NCBI GenBank assembly: GCA_026393535.1 | Contig: JAPKZY010000096.1 | Location: 1 to 64,000 of the forward strand | Direction: 5' to 3' | DNA: 64,000 nucleotides | From: Actinomycetota bacterium | Lineage (GTDB): Bacteria; Actinomycetota; Acidimicrobiia; Acidimicrobiales; Ilumatobacteraceae | In this document: positions 25,265 to 33,714 of the stretch, piece after piece | How positions within the stretch are numbered: position 1 is the first letter of the stretch | How the letters are laid out: every line of letters begins with the position of its first letter | Made by a program: the position numbers and the translations under genes | The notes under the pieces: generated by a model | Databases searched by the model: none | What the model was told of the DNA's origin: nothing | Seen by the model: the letters and a program-made list of their open reading frames with translations, nothing else

Positions 25265-26592
25265 TTGCAGTGGTGTATGCGTGTTGGCGTATTGGTGCCG
25301 TTGCAGTTATTGCAGATAGAGGTCTAGGTCTTCGAGGGCTTACATCAGCTATTCGTGCGTCACGGGTGAAACACGTCATTGGGCCCGTGAAAGCAATAGC
25401 AGCAGCACGATTGTTGCGCTGGGCTCCTCGTGCCTCAATAATTCGGCTCTCCAAACTCTCTGGTTCACCTATTGTCTCACGGCTTGAATATGTGAATGCG
25501 CCAGAACCAAATGCTGATGATCTTGCGGCCGTGTTGTTTACTTCTGGTGCAACAGGGCCAGCGAAAGGGGTGCGTTACACACATCGTCAGTTGTATGCAC
25601 AACGTGACGCCTTGCAAAAGACATACAACATCATTCCGACAGACACGTTTGTCGCTGCCTTTGCTCCGTTCGCGCTATACGGACCCGCGTTAGGTATCGC
25701 AACTGGATTAGCCGATATGGATGTGACGTCGCCCGGCACACTGACTGCGGCGGCGCTTGATGATGCATGCCGTCGAGTGAGCGCAACAATGGTGTTTGCT
25801 TCGCCCGCAGCATTAGCGAATGTTGTGCGAACTGCGACGACCGATGTTCAGCATCTTGGCACAGTACGCCTTGTTATGTCGGCGGGCGCACCAGTGCCAA
25901 TTAAGACCTTGCAGGAAGTTTCGCGTCTGTGTCCACTCGCTGAACTGCATACGCCATATGGCATGACGGAAGTGTTGCCTGTTGCTGATGTGTCGTTGAG
26001 CGATTTGACACGCATCGGAACAGGGCATGGCGTATGTGTTGGCAAGCCAGTGAGTGGGTGCGATATTCGCATCGACAACGAAACATCAGAACTTTTAGTG
26101 TCAGCGCCGTGGATGTCGGCAGGCTACGACTCGTTGTGGCTCACGCAACACAATGCGCGCCCAATATTGAATGTCGATAGTCAAACTGCCACGTGGCACC
26201 GCACTGGCGACGTGGGTCATATCGACAGTGAAGGCAATGTATGGATCGAAGGACGTTTGGTGCATGTGATTCACACATCACATGGGCCCATCGCGCCTGT
26301 TCCATTGGAGATAGCAGTTGAGGCATTACCGAACGTTGTTCGTGTCGCTGCAGTGGGGATTGGACCTACTGACGTGCAACACATTGTCGTTGTCGTGGAG
26401 ACCATCAACAGCAACGACGGCCCAGCCGATGCTGAACTAACGCACGCCGTACGTGTTGCACTGGCTCCGTTAACAATTGCCTCAGTGTGGGCAACCAAGA
26501 AACTTCCTGTTGATATTCGCCACAACTCAAAGATCGACCGTACTGCAGTTTCGAAACAGATGTCACAAATCTTGTCGGGTACCCAGAAGTGA
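25237..26592 (+). CDS. oleC: OleC AMP-binding beta-lactone synthetase domain, N-terminally truncated or frameshifted
   Basis: 451 residues of an acyl-CoA-synthetase-like (ANL) enzyme; OleC turns the beta-hydroxy acid into a beta-lactone using ATP. The P-loop TSGATGPAKG (about 99-108), PYGMTE, the TGDVGHID aspartate motif and the C-terminal KKLPVDIRHNSKIDR lysine segment are all present. The reading begins mid-domain (VLVSPSIDL); about 50-60 N-terminal residues expected for the fold are missing from this frame, and most are found in the overlapping oleB frame. A GTG at 25237 could permit separate translation, but the protein would lack its first strands. Either a natural lesion or a sequencing/assembly error. 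Confidence 0.8.
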   Translation: MLVSPSIDLIAVVYACWRIGAVAVIADRGLGLRGLTSAIRASRVKHVIGPVKAIAAARLLRWAPRASIIRLSKLSGSPIVSRLEYVNAPEPNADDLAAVLFTSGATGPAKGVRYTHRQLYAQRDALQKTYNIIPTDTFVAAFAPFALYGPALGIATGLADMDVTSPGTLTAAALDDACRRVSATMVFASPAALANVVRTATTDVQHLGTVRLVMSAGAPVPIKTLQEVSRLCPLAELHTPYGMTEVLPVADVSLSDLTRIGTGHGVCVGKPVSGCDIRIDNETSELLVSAPWMSAGYDSLWLTQHNARPILNVDSQTATWHRTGDVGHIDSEGNVWIEGRLVHVIHTSHGPIAPVPLEIAVEALPNVVRVAAVGIGPTDVQHIVVVVETINSNDGPADAELTHAVRVALAPLTIASVWATKKLPVDIRHNSKIDRTAVSKQMSQILSGTQK

Positions 26593-27575
26593 AGGTCTTG
26601 GTCACCGGCACTGGCAGTCTGCTGCTCGGTGGTATCGCTAGTGAACTAGTTCATCGTGGTGATGACGTGGTGTGTCTGCAGCGCAGGACAACAACATTCA
26701 TCGGGCACGAGAACGCGCAAGAAGTTCTTGCCGATATTCGTGACGCAGATGCGGTAGCGCAAGCGGCACAGGGGTGTGATGCCATCATTCACGGAGCAGC
26801 ACGCGTTGGAGTTGTTGGTTCGCAGAAAGATTTCTACGACACCAATGTGGTCGGAACTAAAAATATTATTGGTGCTGCTGAACAGCACCACATTTCACGA
26901 TTGGTGTTTGTATCAACTCCCTCAGTCGCGCACACCGGTGATTCACTGATTGGCGCATCAGCTGGTGAGGCTAAAATTGGTCGCTCGCGTTCGCATTACG
27001 CGGAATCAAAAGCCATTGCTGAGCGATTAGTTCTGAATGCGCGGAATGATCATCTCGCAGTTGTCGCCATCCGCCCACATTTGGTGTGGGGCCCTGGGGA
27101 CACGCAATTAGTTGGTCGAATTGTGGATCGTGCAGCAAGTGGACGTCTTGCGGTTATTGGTACCGGAAATGCATTGGTTGATTCCACGTATATCGACAAC
27201 GCGATTAGTGCGCACATTGCAGCGCTTGATGCCCTGCGCATAGGTTCAGCGTGTGACGGCAAGGCGTATGTCATCTCAAACAGCGAACCACGCACTGTGA
27301 ATGAACTGATGCGCTCAATGTGCGAATCAGCTGGGGTTCCATTTGAACCGCGTCATCTTTCGTTGGCGCTTGGAGTTCGGCTTGGGTCACTGATTGAGCG
27401 ACTATGGCCGCTCATACGATCATCTGAACCACCACTGACGCGCTTTATTGCAGAACAATTAGGCACAGCGCATTGGTTTGATCAGCGTGCAGTTCAGCAA
27501 GATTTGGGCTGGACGCCACACGTTTCTCTCGATGAAGGTTTTCAGCGCTTAACGCAATGGTTCGCGTCGCGCTGA
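26589..27575 (+). CDS. oleD: OleD: NAD(P)H-dependent beta-keto acid reductase (extended SDR)
   Basis: 328-residue short-chain dehydrogenase of the 3-beta-HSD-like branch; OleD reduces the OleA product to the beta-hydroxy acid. The nucleotide-binding loop is TGTGSLLLGG (6-15), a GTG-start variant of TGxxGxxG, and the catalytic Tyr137-x3-Lys141 is in SHYAESK. It overlaps oleC by GTGA (26589-26592), so it is in the same operon. The last gene of the cluster; the convergent thioesterase ends 5 bp away. Confidence 0.9.
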   Translation: MKVLVTGTGSLLLGGIASELVHRGDDVVCLQRRTTTFIGHENAQEVLADIRDADAVAQAAQGCDAIIHGAARVGVVGSQKDFYDTNVVGTKNIIGAAEQHHISRLVFVSTPSVAHTGDSLIGASAGEAKIGRSRSHYAESKAIAERLVLNARNDHLAVVAIRPHLVWGPGDTQLVGRIVDRAASGRLAVIGTGNALVDSTYIDNAISAHIAALDALRIGSACDGKAYVISNSEPRTVNELMRSMCESAGVPFEPRHLSLALGVRLGSLIERLWPLIRSSEPPLTRFIAEQLGTAHWFDQRAVQQDLGWTPHVSLDEGFQRLTQWFASR

Positions 27576-27580
27576 CGTAG

Positions 27581-28015
27581 TCACACCTTGTAGACCAACG
27601 ATGCCGTTGCGCATAGTTTCCCAGAAGTTGCGCCACGTACTTCTGCTCGACAAAATGCAATGGAACGACCACGTTTCGTAATCCAGCCCTCACACACTGC
27701 GTCTTCGTCAGCAACTGCCGACAAATATTCCACATTCATGCTGATGGTGAGGAAAGATCCGGTCTCATATGGGCCACCGACAGCCGGAACAACTGTTGTG
27801 TCAATAAGGCTCGCGATTGCTCCTCCATGCATAATTCCTGCTGGTTGATTCATTTCCAATCGCGCGGGTAAACGCATACGTGCATAGTCACGTTTCACCT
27901 CTTCTACAATAAATCCGAGATACACGGCGTAGTTCACATCTTGGTCCCACTTTGGGAAGCGTGCCCAGAATTCTGCTTGTTCTGGCGTGAGTGGTTCGAA
28001 TTGGTCGGCAATCAC
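27581..28015 (-). CDS. Hotdog-fold thioesterase (PaaI / DUF4442-like)
   Basis: 144-residue acyl-CoA thioesterase-type protein. Typical PaaI landmarks are MNQPAGIMHGGAIASLIDT (about residues 53-71), which carries the HGG loop and the Asp, and a GWITKRGRSIAFCRAEV strand pair. Substrate chain length is unknown. It overlaps the upstream amidohydrolase by 4 bp (28012-28015), suggesting a shared operon and perhaps a shared pathway. It is convergent with oleD. Confidence 0.85.
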   Translation of the reverse strand: MIADQFEPLTPEQAEFWARFPKWDQDVNYAVYLGFIVEEVKRDYARMRLPARLEMNQPAGIMHGGAIASLIDTTVVPAVGGPYETGSFLTISMNVEYLSAVADEDAVCEGWITKRGRSIAFCRAEVRGATSGKLCATASLVYKV

Positions 28016-29013
28016 GACGCGAGACCGTAGACGCGAGTTGCAGTACCACGAAACAATGCATCTTTCTCTGTTTCAGTAAATGATGCGGTCATTTTCTTAA
28101 AAGCATTCCATACGACTGTGTATGACAATGAGAATCGGTCGATGGGGAAGTTTGATTCAAACATGCAACGTTCTGGCCCAAAACATTCAATGGTGTGATC
28201 GAAGTACTTCTTTTGTACCGCGATGAATTCATCAGACGTTGGCGGTTTCTCTGCCGTATGCCAACCGAACCCATTGTCAGGCATCGCCAACCCTCCCAAT
28301 TTTGCAACGACGTTGGAGCACTGTGCAATTGCAGCGATGTCTTTTTTCCATTGAGTAAAGATTTCGTCCCGCTGTGATTCGTATGGCCCAACACCTAAGG
28401 GCGTTCCAAAATGGTCAAGCACCATTGTTGTACTGGGAACCGCACGGGCCAGTTCTAGGAATTCTGAGTTCTGATAGTGGTAATGCCACGAGTCGTATGT
28501 CAGACCACGTGTACCAAGGGTTGCAACACCGCGCCGAAAGTTTGCGTCCTTGTATAAGTCCTTCGTTGCTCGGCCGGGAATCGCCAGAACTTCAGGGTGG
28601 TCGGCTCGGGCTAGTGCATCTCGAATTCCGCGTAGAAGGCCGTGACTAGCTTGCGTATGCGCATCAAGAATGTCGTTGAGGTCATCACGACTCAGGTCAG
28701 CATGCGCAACAATGCCCGAGATGAGGTGGGTTGGGTCACGTAGTGATTCTCCGGCAACGAACTCTGTTTCGCCCACTGGAGCAAGATGAGCAGGTCCGTC
28801 GTTGCGATAACTGGCGCCGCATTCGATGAAGACTGTTTTCTCAATGAGATGGCCTGCAGTGGTGTCGCCGTGCAATTGGTCGAGTCCGTAGGGCAATGAA
28901 CCGCCAATTGGCCACAGATGGTGGTGTGGGTCAACGATGCGGCGAGAGGGGTCAATGACCTCTTCGTGGACTTGGCTAAACCATTCTGGAGTTCCAGGTG
29001 CGTAACTATTCAT
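28012..29013 (-). CDS. Amidohydrolase family protein (Amidohydro_2, TIM barrel)
   Basis: 333-residue metal-dependent hydrolase or decarboxylase of the Amidohydro_2 group. The metal-binding HxH motif is at about residues 27-29 (DPHHHLW). His/Asp residues further on (VLDHFG, MFESNFP with the terminal SNFPID aspartate) fit the ACMSD/lactonase-like branch. There is no signal peptide. The substrate is unknown; close relatives are often listed as lactone hydrolases of the dicarboxylate type. It is transcribed away from PAP2 and runs into the thioesterase gene with an ATGA overlap. Confidence 0.83.
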   Translation of the reverse strand: MNSYAPGTPEWFSQVHEEVIDPSRRIVDPHHHLWPIGGSLPYGLDQLHGDTTAGHLIEKTVFIECGASYRNDGPAHLAPVGETEFVAGESLRDPTHLISGIVAHADLSRDDLNDILDAHTQASHGLLRGIRDALARADHPEVLAIPGRATKDLYKDANFRRGVATLGTRGLTYDSWHYHYQNSEFLELARAVPSTTMVLDHFGTPLGVGPYESQRDEIFTQWKKDIAAIAQCSNVVAKLGGLAMPDNGFGWHTAEKPPTSDEFIAVQKKYFDHTIECFGPERCMFESNFPIDRFSLSYTVVWNAFKKMTASFTETEKDALFRGTATRVYGLAS

Positions 29014-29106
29014 CTCAATGTTCTAATACCTGTCCATCGTCACCGGCGTATTGGCAGGAAAGTTATTTGAGTGACACGATAAGAGGGCATAAACAAGGCA
29101 AAATGG

Positions 29107-29802
29107 ATGCTGATGTTGACAGCCCGCCGCCTTACTACTTACACAGCAATAGTGTGCATGGTTCTAGCGATTCTGATTCAACAAGTCGTGACTCGTGGGT
29201 TTCTTTCTGATTTTGACAAAACGGCTCGGCTAACCTCTCGAGATGTCAATGCATCAATAGATTTCTTTTCTGTCACGGTCATGTTTGGTTTGCGAGGAAT
29301 TATTCTCACCATCTGTCTTCCAATTCTTGGGTGGGTCTCATGGAAGCGACGTTCGTGGATTCCGATTGCTGGGTTCTTTATTGTTCTTATTATGGAAACA
29401 GGAATTGCAGGAGCGTTAAAAATTTCTGTAGGAAGAATATTCCCGTATCAGTACGAGAACTTTTTCAACAGAATGATGATCGGGCAGGATGAATTGGCAT
29501 TCCCGTCCGGACACGCTGCAAACTGTGTTGCATTGTGGGGATACGTCGTGTGGTATTTCACGCAGGCTGGATCTGTGTCACGTCGAGTCGGCACGTGGTT
29601 AGTGGTGCTTGCAAGTTCCATAGTTGGCATCTCATCGTGGCTAATCAGAACCCACTGGCCAACAGATTTACTTGCTGGTTATGCAGTCGGCCTTGCATCT
29701 CTTTTGGCAGTCATTGGTTTGTATACGGCGCTCGGATTTAATCCCGAGGCCACGTCTCACCGCTCGCAAGAAGTTCATCGCGAAACTGCGGATGCGCAAT
29801 AG
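29107..29802 (+). CDS. PAP2 superfamily membrane phosphatase (divergent active site)
   Basis: 231-residue integral membrane protein with about six hydrophobic helices and a PAP2 domain. Motif 1 is K105...R110-I-F-P, motif 2 is PSGH (133-136) and motif 3 is SSWLIRTHWPTD (His183, Asp187). Catalytic His and Asp are present, but the Arg of the RP pair in motif 1 (now Phe112) and that of SR in motif 3 (now Ser177) are replaced. Likely role is dephosphorylation of a lipid phosphate or undecaprenyl pyrophosphate, if active. The last 65 bp overlap the convergent CoA-transferase gene. Confidence 0.82.
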   Translation: MLMLTARRLTTYTAIVCMVLAILIQQVVTRGFLSDFDKTARLTSRDVNASIDFFSVTVMFGLRGIILTICLPILGWVSWKRRSWIPIAGFFIVLIMETGIAGALKISVGRIFPYQYENFFNRMMIGQDELAFPSGHAANCVALWGYVVWYFTQAGSVSRRVGTWLVVLASSIVGISSWLIRTHWPTDLLAGYAVGLASLLAVIGLYTALGFNPEATSHRSQEVHRETADAQ

Positions 29803-31030
29803 CCGCTAGCGCGTGTGCACGTTCGCGAATTGTGCGACCTTCTAATTCAGCAACACCAAATTCAGTAATAATTGTGTCCACTTGATGGCGAGGGGTACTG
29901 ACAACACTTCCGGCAGGAAGAATGCCCATGATGCGACTTGTTAGTACGCCATTGATCATTGTGGTGGATGGCAAACAGATAAGACTTCTGTCAGTTGCGT
30001 CAAGTCCTGGCCCTGACACGAAATCTTCATGACCGCCGACCCCGCTGAATTGAGTGCCACCAATGGTGTCAGCAACAACTTGCCCAGCAAGATCGACAGC
30101 TAAAGCACCGTTGATAGTGACCATGTTGCGATTGCTGGCAATGAGTTCGGGTGAGTTCACAATTTTCACTGGCAAGAAACGGACAGCGTCGTTGTTGTGT
30201 AGCCAGGTGTAGAGCTCTGGAATCCCCGCTGCAAATGTCGTGGGCGAGAATCCATCGAATGTGCTGCCCTTATTGTTTGTCACTTTTCCTGCCTGATGTA
30301 GACGCATGAGGCCGGTTGTAAACATTTCTGAATGCACACCGAAATCTCCCATGTCACTTGCAGCGAGAGAAAGTGCAATCTGATTTGGGATTCCGCCGAT
30401 GCCGGTTTGAAGAGTGCTTCCCGAATGGATGAATGACACAGCAATATCTGCGATTGTTCGTTCTGCATCGCTTGGCTCTGTATCTGCCAAGTTCAGCGGA
30501 GTCCGGTCTGATTCGATGAGACAATCAATTGCATCAACATGAATGCGGTGTTCATGAGGCGCGACGCCGAAAGTGCGTGGGAAATGTTCGCTGACTTCAA
30601 CAAGAAGAATTCGTTCTGGGTCCGCACTTGCGCGATGGATCTCATCAACAGTCGCGCCTGCATGTACGGACAAGCTGACCCAGCCGTCAACAGGTAGCGA
30701 ACCGGCTGTGGCCATGATCCGCGGCCGCATTTTTTCAAGAATTGGTTCGAAGCGACGAAAGTCTGCCGGAACGAAATCAATAGAGGCGCCAGAGTCACGC
30801 AAAAAGCGTTCGGCGGGTCCGAAAAACCCGCTGCGATAATGCACGCCTGGTTTCGCGAGAACCGCGTATAGATCTGGCATCAGCGCACCTGAGATCTGTA
30901 GGTCGACATAGTCGTCTCGGTCGCCAAGTGCATGCATGAATCCGCCTGGCACGCCTGGCCCAAGGGGGACTGCCAGGGTGTCGGCCGCGCGAACGATGGC
31001 GACGGCTTCAGAGATTGTCATAGGAGCCAT
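29738..31030 (-). CDS. Acetyl-CoA hydrolase / 4-hydroxybutyrate CoA-transferase family protein
   Basis: About 430 residues, a CoA-transferase of the acetate/4-hydroxybutyrate type. Visible are the catalytic Glu region (FGVHSEMFTTG), GIGGIPNQIA, and the C-terminal GVGGHEDFVSGP, TEFGVAELEGRT and RERAHALAAIAHP stretches. It should transfer CoA between a short-chain acyl group and acetate or 4-hydroxybutyrate, or hydrolyse acetyl-CoA. The start is uncertain: in-frame ATGs occur at 31087, 31039, 31030 and 31021. The first would share the palindrome CATG with the start of the divergent flavoprotein gene. Confidence 0.87.
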   Translation of the reverse strand: MAPMTISEAVAIVRAADTLAVPLGPGVPGGFMHALGDRDDYVDLQISGALMPDLYAVLAKPGVHYRSGFFGPAERFLRDSGASIDFVPADFRRFEPILEKMRPRIMATAGSLPVDGWVSLSVHAGATVDEIHRASADPERILLVEVSEHFPRTFGVAPHEHRIHVDAIDCLIESDRTPLNLADTEPSDAERTIADIAVSFIHSGSTLQTGIGGIPNQIALSLAASDMGDFGVHSEMFTTGLMRLHQAGKVTNNKGSTFDGFSPTTFAAGIPELYTWLHNNDAVRFLPVKIVNSPELIASNRNMVTINGALAVDLAGQVVADTIGGTQFSGVGGHEDFVSGPGLDATDRSLICLPSTTMINGVLTSRIMGILPAGSVVSTPRHQVDTIITEFGVAELEGRTIRERAHALAAIAHPQFRDELLASGETWPRD

Positions 31031-31085
31031 ATGTCCCATGGTACGCAGGTAGCAGATTGGAGATGCATCTGGCAGGCTCGTAGTC

Positions 31086-32303
31086 ATGCAGGAATTCGAC
31101 GTTCTCATCATTGGTGGGGGACCTGCTGGGTCGGCTGCAGCCATTACTGCAGCGCGAGCAGGATTACGTGTTGTCCTGTTTGAAAAAGGACCATATGGCC
31201 GCGACAAAGTATGTGGCGATGGCCTTACCCCTCGTGCCATTGCTGCTCTGAATGATTTACGCATTGACCATTCTGTTGCGCACCGCATTGATGGCTTGCG
31301 AATGATTGCAGGAAAAAAGCAGCGCGAACTGGCGTGGCCAACGACATCGCGTTTTCCGAATCATGGCGCAGTGTGGCCCCGTCAACGATTCGACAATCAT
31401 CTTTTAGATGTTGCGATTGCAAGTGGTGCAGATGTCCGATTCGAATCCGAAGCACTACCTGTTCTTGAAGATGGTCGTGTCATCGGTGTCAGTGTGGGAA
31501 CTGAAACGTTTCGTGCACCGTTCACTATTTTGGCAGCAGGCGCACAAGGAATGGCCGCAAAGATGTTGGGCGCAGAACGTGACCCGAATGAACCGTTTGG
31601 TCTTGCAATACGTGCGTATGCGCCAACACCGCGTCATGGCGAACGTCATCTCGAAGCATGTCTCAGTCTGAGTGATGAACACGGCGTTGCAGTTCCGGGG
31701 TACGGCTGGATGTTTCCCGCTGGCGATGGCACCGTAAACATTGGTGTGGGTGCACTCAGCACCATGAAAGGTTTCAAGAAATTGAACCTCAATACGTTGC
31801 TTGATCAGTACGCAACATTGGTGCGCGACTCATGGTCGCTTGGTGACTACATCGAAAAACCGCGTGCATGGAGATTGCCGATGAGCTGCACCAAACGTCA
31901 CGGCCCAGGTTGGGTAGCAATCGGTGATGCGGCCGGATTTGTGAATCCGATGAACGGTGAAGGAATTGACTACGGACTTGAATCAGGGATGTTGGCCGTT
32001 GAGCGATTTCTTGCAGATCCGAATACAGCATCTGAGTCATACAACGAATTGGTGGGCGAGCGGTTCGATGCATTTTTGCGCACGGGGCGAAGGTTTAGTT
32101 TCATCATTGGTCATCCGTGGCTTTTGAAACCAGGTTTACGGCTTGCAGTGGGCACCCAAGTGGCAGCAGACATCACATTGGCAGTCATGGGTAATCTCAT
32201 CGATTCAAAAACACCTGGTGCTGCCGGACGTGTAATGAAAATTGCTGATGGCGCATTGCGTGTAGCTGACCCCATCTTGCGACGCACACGCGCTAAGGCA
32301 TAA
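31086..32303 (+). CDS. Geranylgeranyl reductase family FAD-dependent oxidoreductase
   Basis: 405-residue flavoprotein. The FAD dinucleotide-binding motif is GGGPAGSAAA (10-19) ending in Glu33, followed by the family motif near DKVCGDGLTPRA (about 40-51) and the second FAD motif GDAAGFVNPMNGEGIDYGLESG (near residue 280; only part is quoted as a guide to family). In actinobacteria relatives include MenJ, which saturates a menaquinone isoprene unit, and archaeal-type geranylgeranyl lipid reductases. Reduction of an isoprenoid side chain is the most likely activity; the exact substrate is open. ATG 31086 overlaps a possible start of the divergent CoA-transferase. Confidence 0.88.
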   Translation: MQEFDVLIIGGGPAGSAAAITAARAGLRVVLFEKGPYGRDKVCGDGLTPRAIAALNDLRIDHSVAHRIDGLRMIAGKKQRELAWPTTSRFPNHGAVWPRQRFDNHLLDVAIASGADVRFESEALPVLEDGRVIGVSVGTETFRAPFTILAAGAQGMAAKMLGAERDPNEPFGLAIRAYAPTPRHGERHLEACLSLSDEHGVAVPGYGWMFPAGDGTVNIGVGALSTMKGFKKLNLNTLLDQYATLVRDSWSLGDYIEKPRAWRLPMSCTKRHGPGWVAIGDAAGFVNPMNGEGIDYGLESGMLAVERFLADPNTASESYNELVGERFDAFLRTGRRFSFIIGHPWLLKPGLRLAVGTQVAADITLAVMGNLIDSKTPGAAGRVMKIADGALRVADPILRRTRAKA

Positions 32304-32358
32304 AACCCGCCTCTTCAAACCCGTGTAAGCCGTATTGGGCACAGATAGGTTGGGGGTC

Positions 32359-32733
32359 ATGAGCGCAATGAAACCCGATCTTTCCATTCCCGCAGGGGAC
32401 GCACCTTCCGAACTTGTTTTAGAAGACATCACTGTCGGTGATGGCAAAGAAGCAGTCGCCGGCACAAACGTGGAAGTGCATTACGTCGGTGTTGCATGGA
32501 GCACACAACGTCAATTCGATGCATCATGGGATCGCATCGAAACATTTGAGTTTCGTCTCGGTGCAGGCCAAGTAATTTCTGGTTGGGATCAGGGCGTTGC
32601 CGGTATGAAAGTCGGCGGGCGTCGCCGCATCACAATTCCTGCTCATCTTGGGTACGGATCACAGGGTGCAGGCGGAGTCATCAAGGGTGGAGAAACTCTT
32701 GTCTTCGTTGTCGATTTGTTGAACGTGAACTAA
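32359..32733 (+). CDS. FKBP-type peptidyl-prolyl cis-trans isomerase
   Basis: 124-residue single-domain FKBP that speeds prolyl isomerisation in protein folding. Typical elements are the VEVHYVGVAW strand, FDASWDR, GAGQVISGWDQGVAGMKVGG, IPAHLGYGSQGAGG and the final LVFVVDLLNV strand. No signal peptide, so cytoplasmic. The ATG at 32359 is preceded by TAGGTT 7 nt upstream (leaderless candidate); an in-frame GTG/TTG at 32335 is less likely. Followed 1 bp later by the DCC gene. Confidence 0.93.
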   Translation: MSAMKPDLSIPAGDAPSELVLEDITVGDGKEAVAGTNVEVHYVGVAWSTQRQFDASWDRIETFEFRLGAGQVISGWDQGVAGMKVGGRRRITIPAHLGYGSQGAGGVIKGGETLVFVVDLLNVN

Positions 32734-32734
32734 C

Positions 32735-33082
32735 GTGCAACCCGTGGTCGTCTACGACGGTGATTGTGGAATCTGTGAAGCCTCTGCAGGGTGGATCATT
32801 GCTCATATTCCTGTGGTCGACGTTGTGTCGCATCATCAATACGGGCTCACACATATTGGTTCCGTATGGTTTGTGACTGACAACGGTCGATTAGAAGGCG
32901 CTGCAGCCATTTCAGCTATTTTGAAATTGGCTAATGCTCGTGTGTACCGCGCTATTGGTGTTGTGATTGGGTTGCCAGGAGTGCTCTTTATTGCGGGGCT
33001 TGTGTATGCATTAGTAGCCCGTAATCGACGGCATATCTCGCGACTCTTGGGTATGAACGCCTGCGGACTTCCACCGCGATAA
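32735..33082 (+). CDS. DCC family thiol-disulfide oxidoreductase-like protein (DUF393)
   Basis: 115-residue protein with the hallmark YDGDCGIC at residues 7-14, a CxxC redox pair (Cys11, Cys14) after Asp residues. A hydrophobic segment follows (about 71-92, GVVIGLPGVLFIAGLVYALVA is hydrophobic enough to lie in the membrane), as in the family. Predicted thioredoxin-like redox role; substrate unknown. GTG 32735 is 1 bp after the FKBP stop, so the two are likely co-transcribed and may both act in folding. Confidence 0.85.
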   Translation: MQPVVVYDGDCGICEASAGWIIAHIPVVDVVSHHQYGLTHIGSVWFVTDNGRLEGAAAISAILKLANARVYRAIGVVIGLPGVLFIAGLVYALVARNRRHISRLLGMNACGLPPR

Positions 33083-33126
33083 TCAATTGCGGTAGTGCCC
33101 AATTGCTTCTGCGATAGACCACCCTT

Positions 33127-33714
33127 ATGAATGCCCTTGTTGTGTACTGCCATCCCGTTGAGGGAAGTTTCTGTTCTGCGATGCGAGATGCTGCCGTTTC
33201 GGGTTTGAGTACCGCAGGGCACACTGTGGATGTCATTGATCTTGCGGCTGAAAATTTCAATCCGGTGATGTCGACTTCAGAGTGGACTCTGTATTCCGAG
33301 GGCAGTGGCCAGATACCAGTCGGTCTCGAGCGTGATGTTTCTCTCGTGAAGGCCGCTGCGATAATCGTGTTCGTGTATCCCACGTGGTGGGGTGGGTTGC
33401 CCGCGCAACTAAAAGGTTGGTTGGAACGCGTGATGTTGCCAGGAACAGCCTTTGTGTTTAACGAAAACAACAAAGTGCGGCCAGGACTGAGTGATATCCG
33501 CCGCATACACATTGCGTCGACTTTTGGCTCGCCGTGGCTATACGTACGATTTGTGAACGACAATGGTCGTCGTATTTTGGCCCGTGCATTTCGCCTCAAT
33601 ACTTCCTTGCGAACAAAAGTCTCCACTTCAAGTCTGTATGCCATGGATACAGCTACGGATGAGAGTAGGAAGAGTTTCCTTCTTTCTCTTGAAAAGAAAA
33701 TGGAGAACTTATGA
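33127..33714 (+). CDS. NAD(P)H quinone oxidoreductase-like flavodoxin-fold protein, copy 1
   Basis: 195-residue Flavodoxin_2 (NQO/KefF-like) protein. The FMN/FAD phosphate-binding start is VVYCHPVEGSFC (5-16), followed by DLAAENFNPVMS and the family core VFVYPTWWGGLPAQLKGWLERV (about 79-100). Predicted two-electron reduction of quinones by NAD(P)H. It overlaps copy 2 by ATGA (33711-33714). The two are homologous but clearly diverged, pointing to an old tandem duplication, perhaps a heterodimer. Confidence 0.87.
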   Translation: MNALVVYCHPVEGSFCSAMRDAAVSGLSTAGHTVDVIDLAAENFNPVMSTSEWTLYSEGSGQIPVGLERDVSLVKAAAIIVFVYPTWWGGLPAQLKGWLERVMLPGTAFVFNENNKVRPGLSDIRRIHIASTFGSPWLYVRFVNDNGRRILARAFRLNTSLRTKVSTSSLYAMDTATDESRKSFLLSLEKKMENL

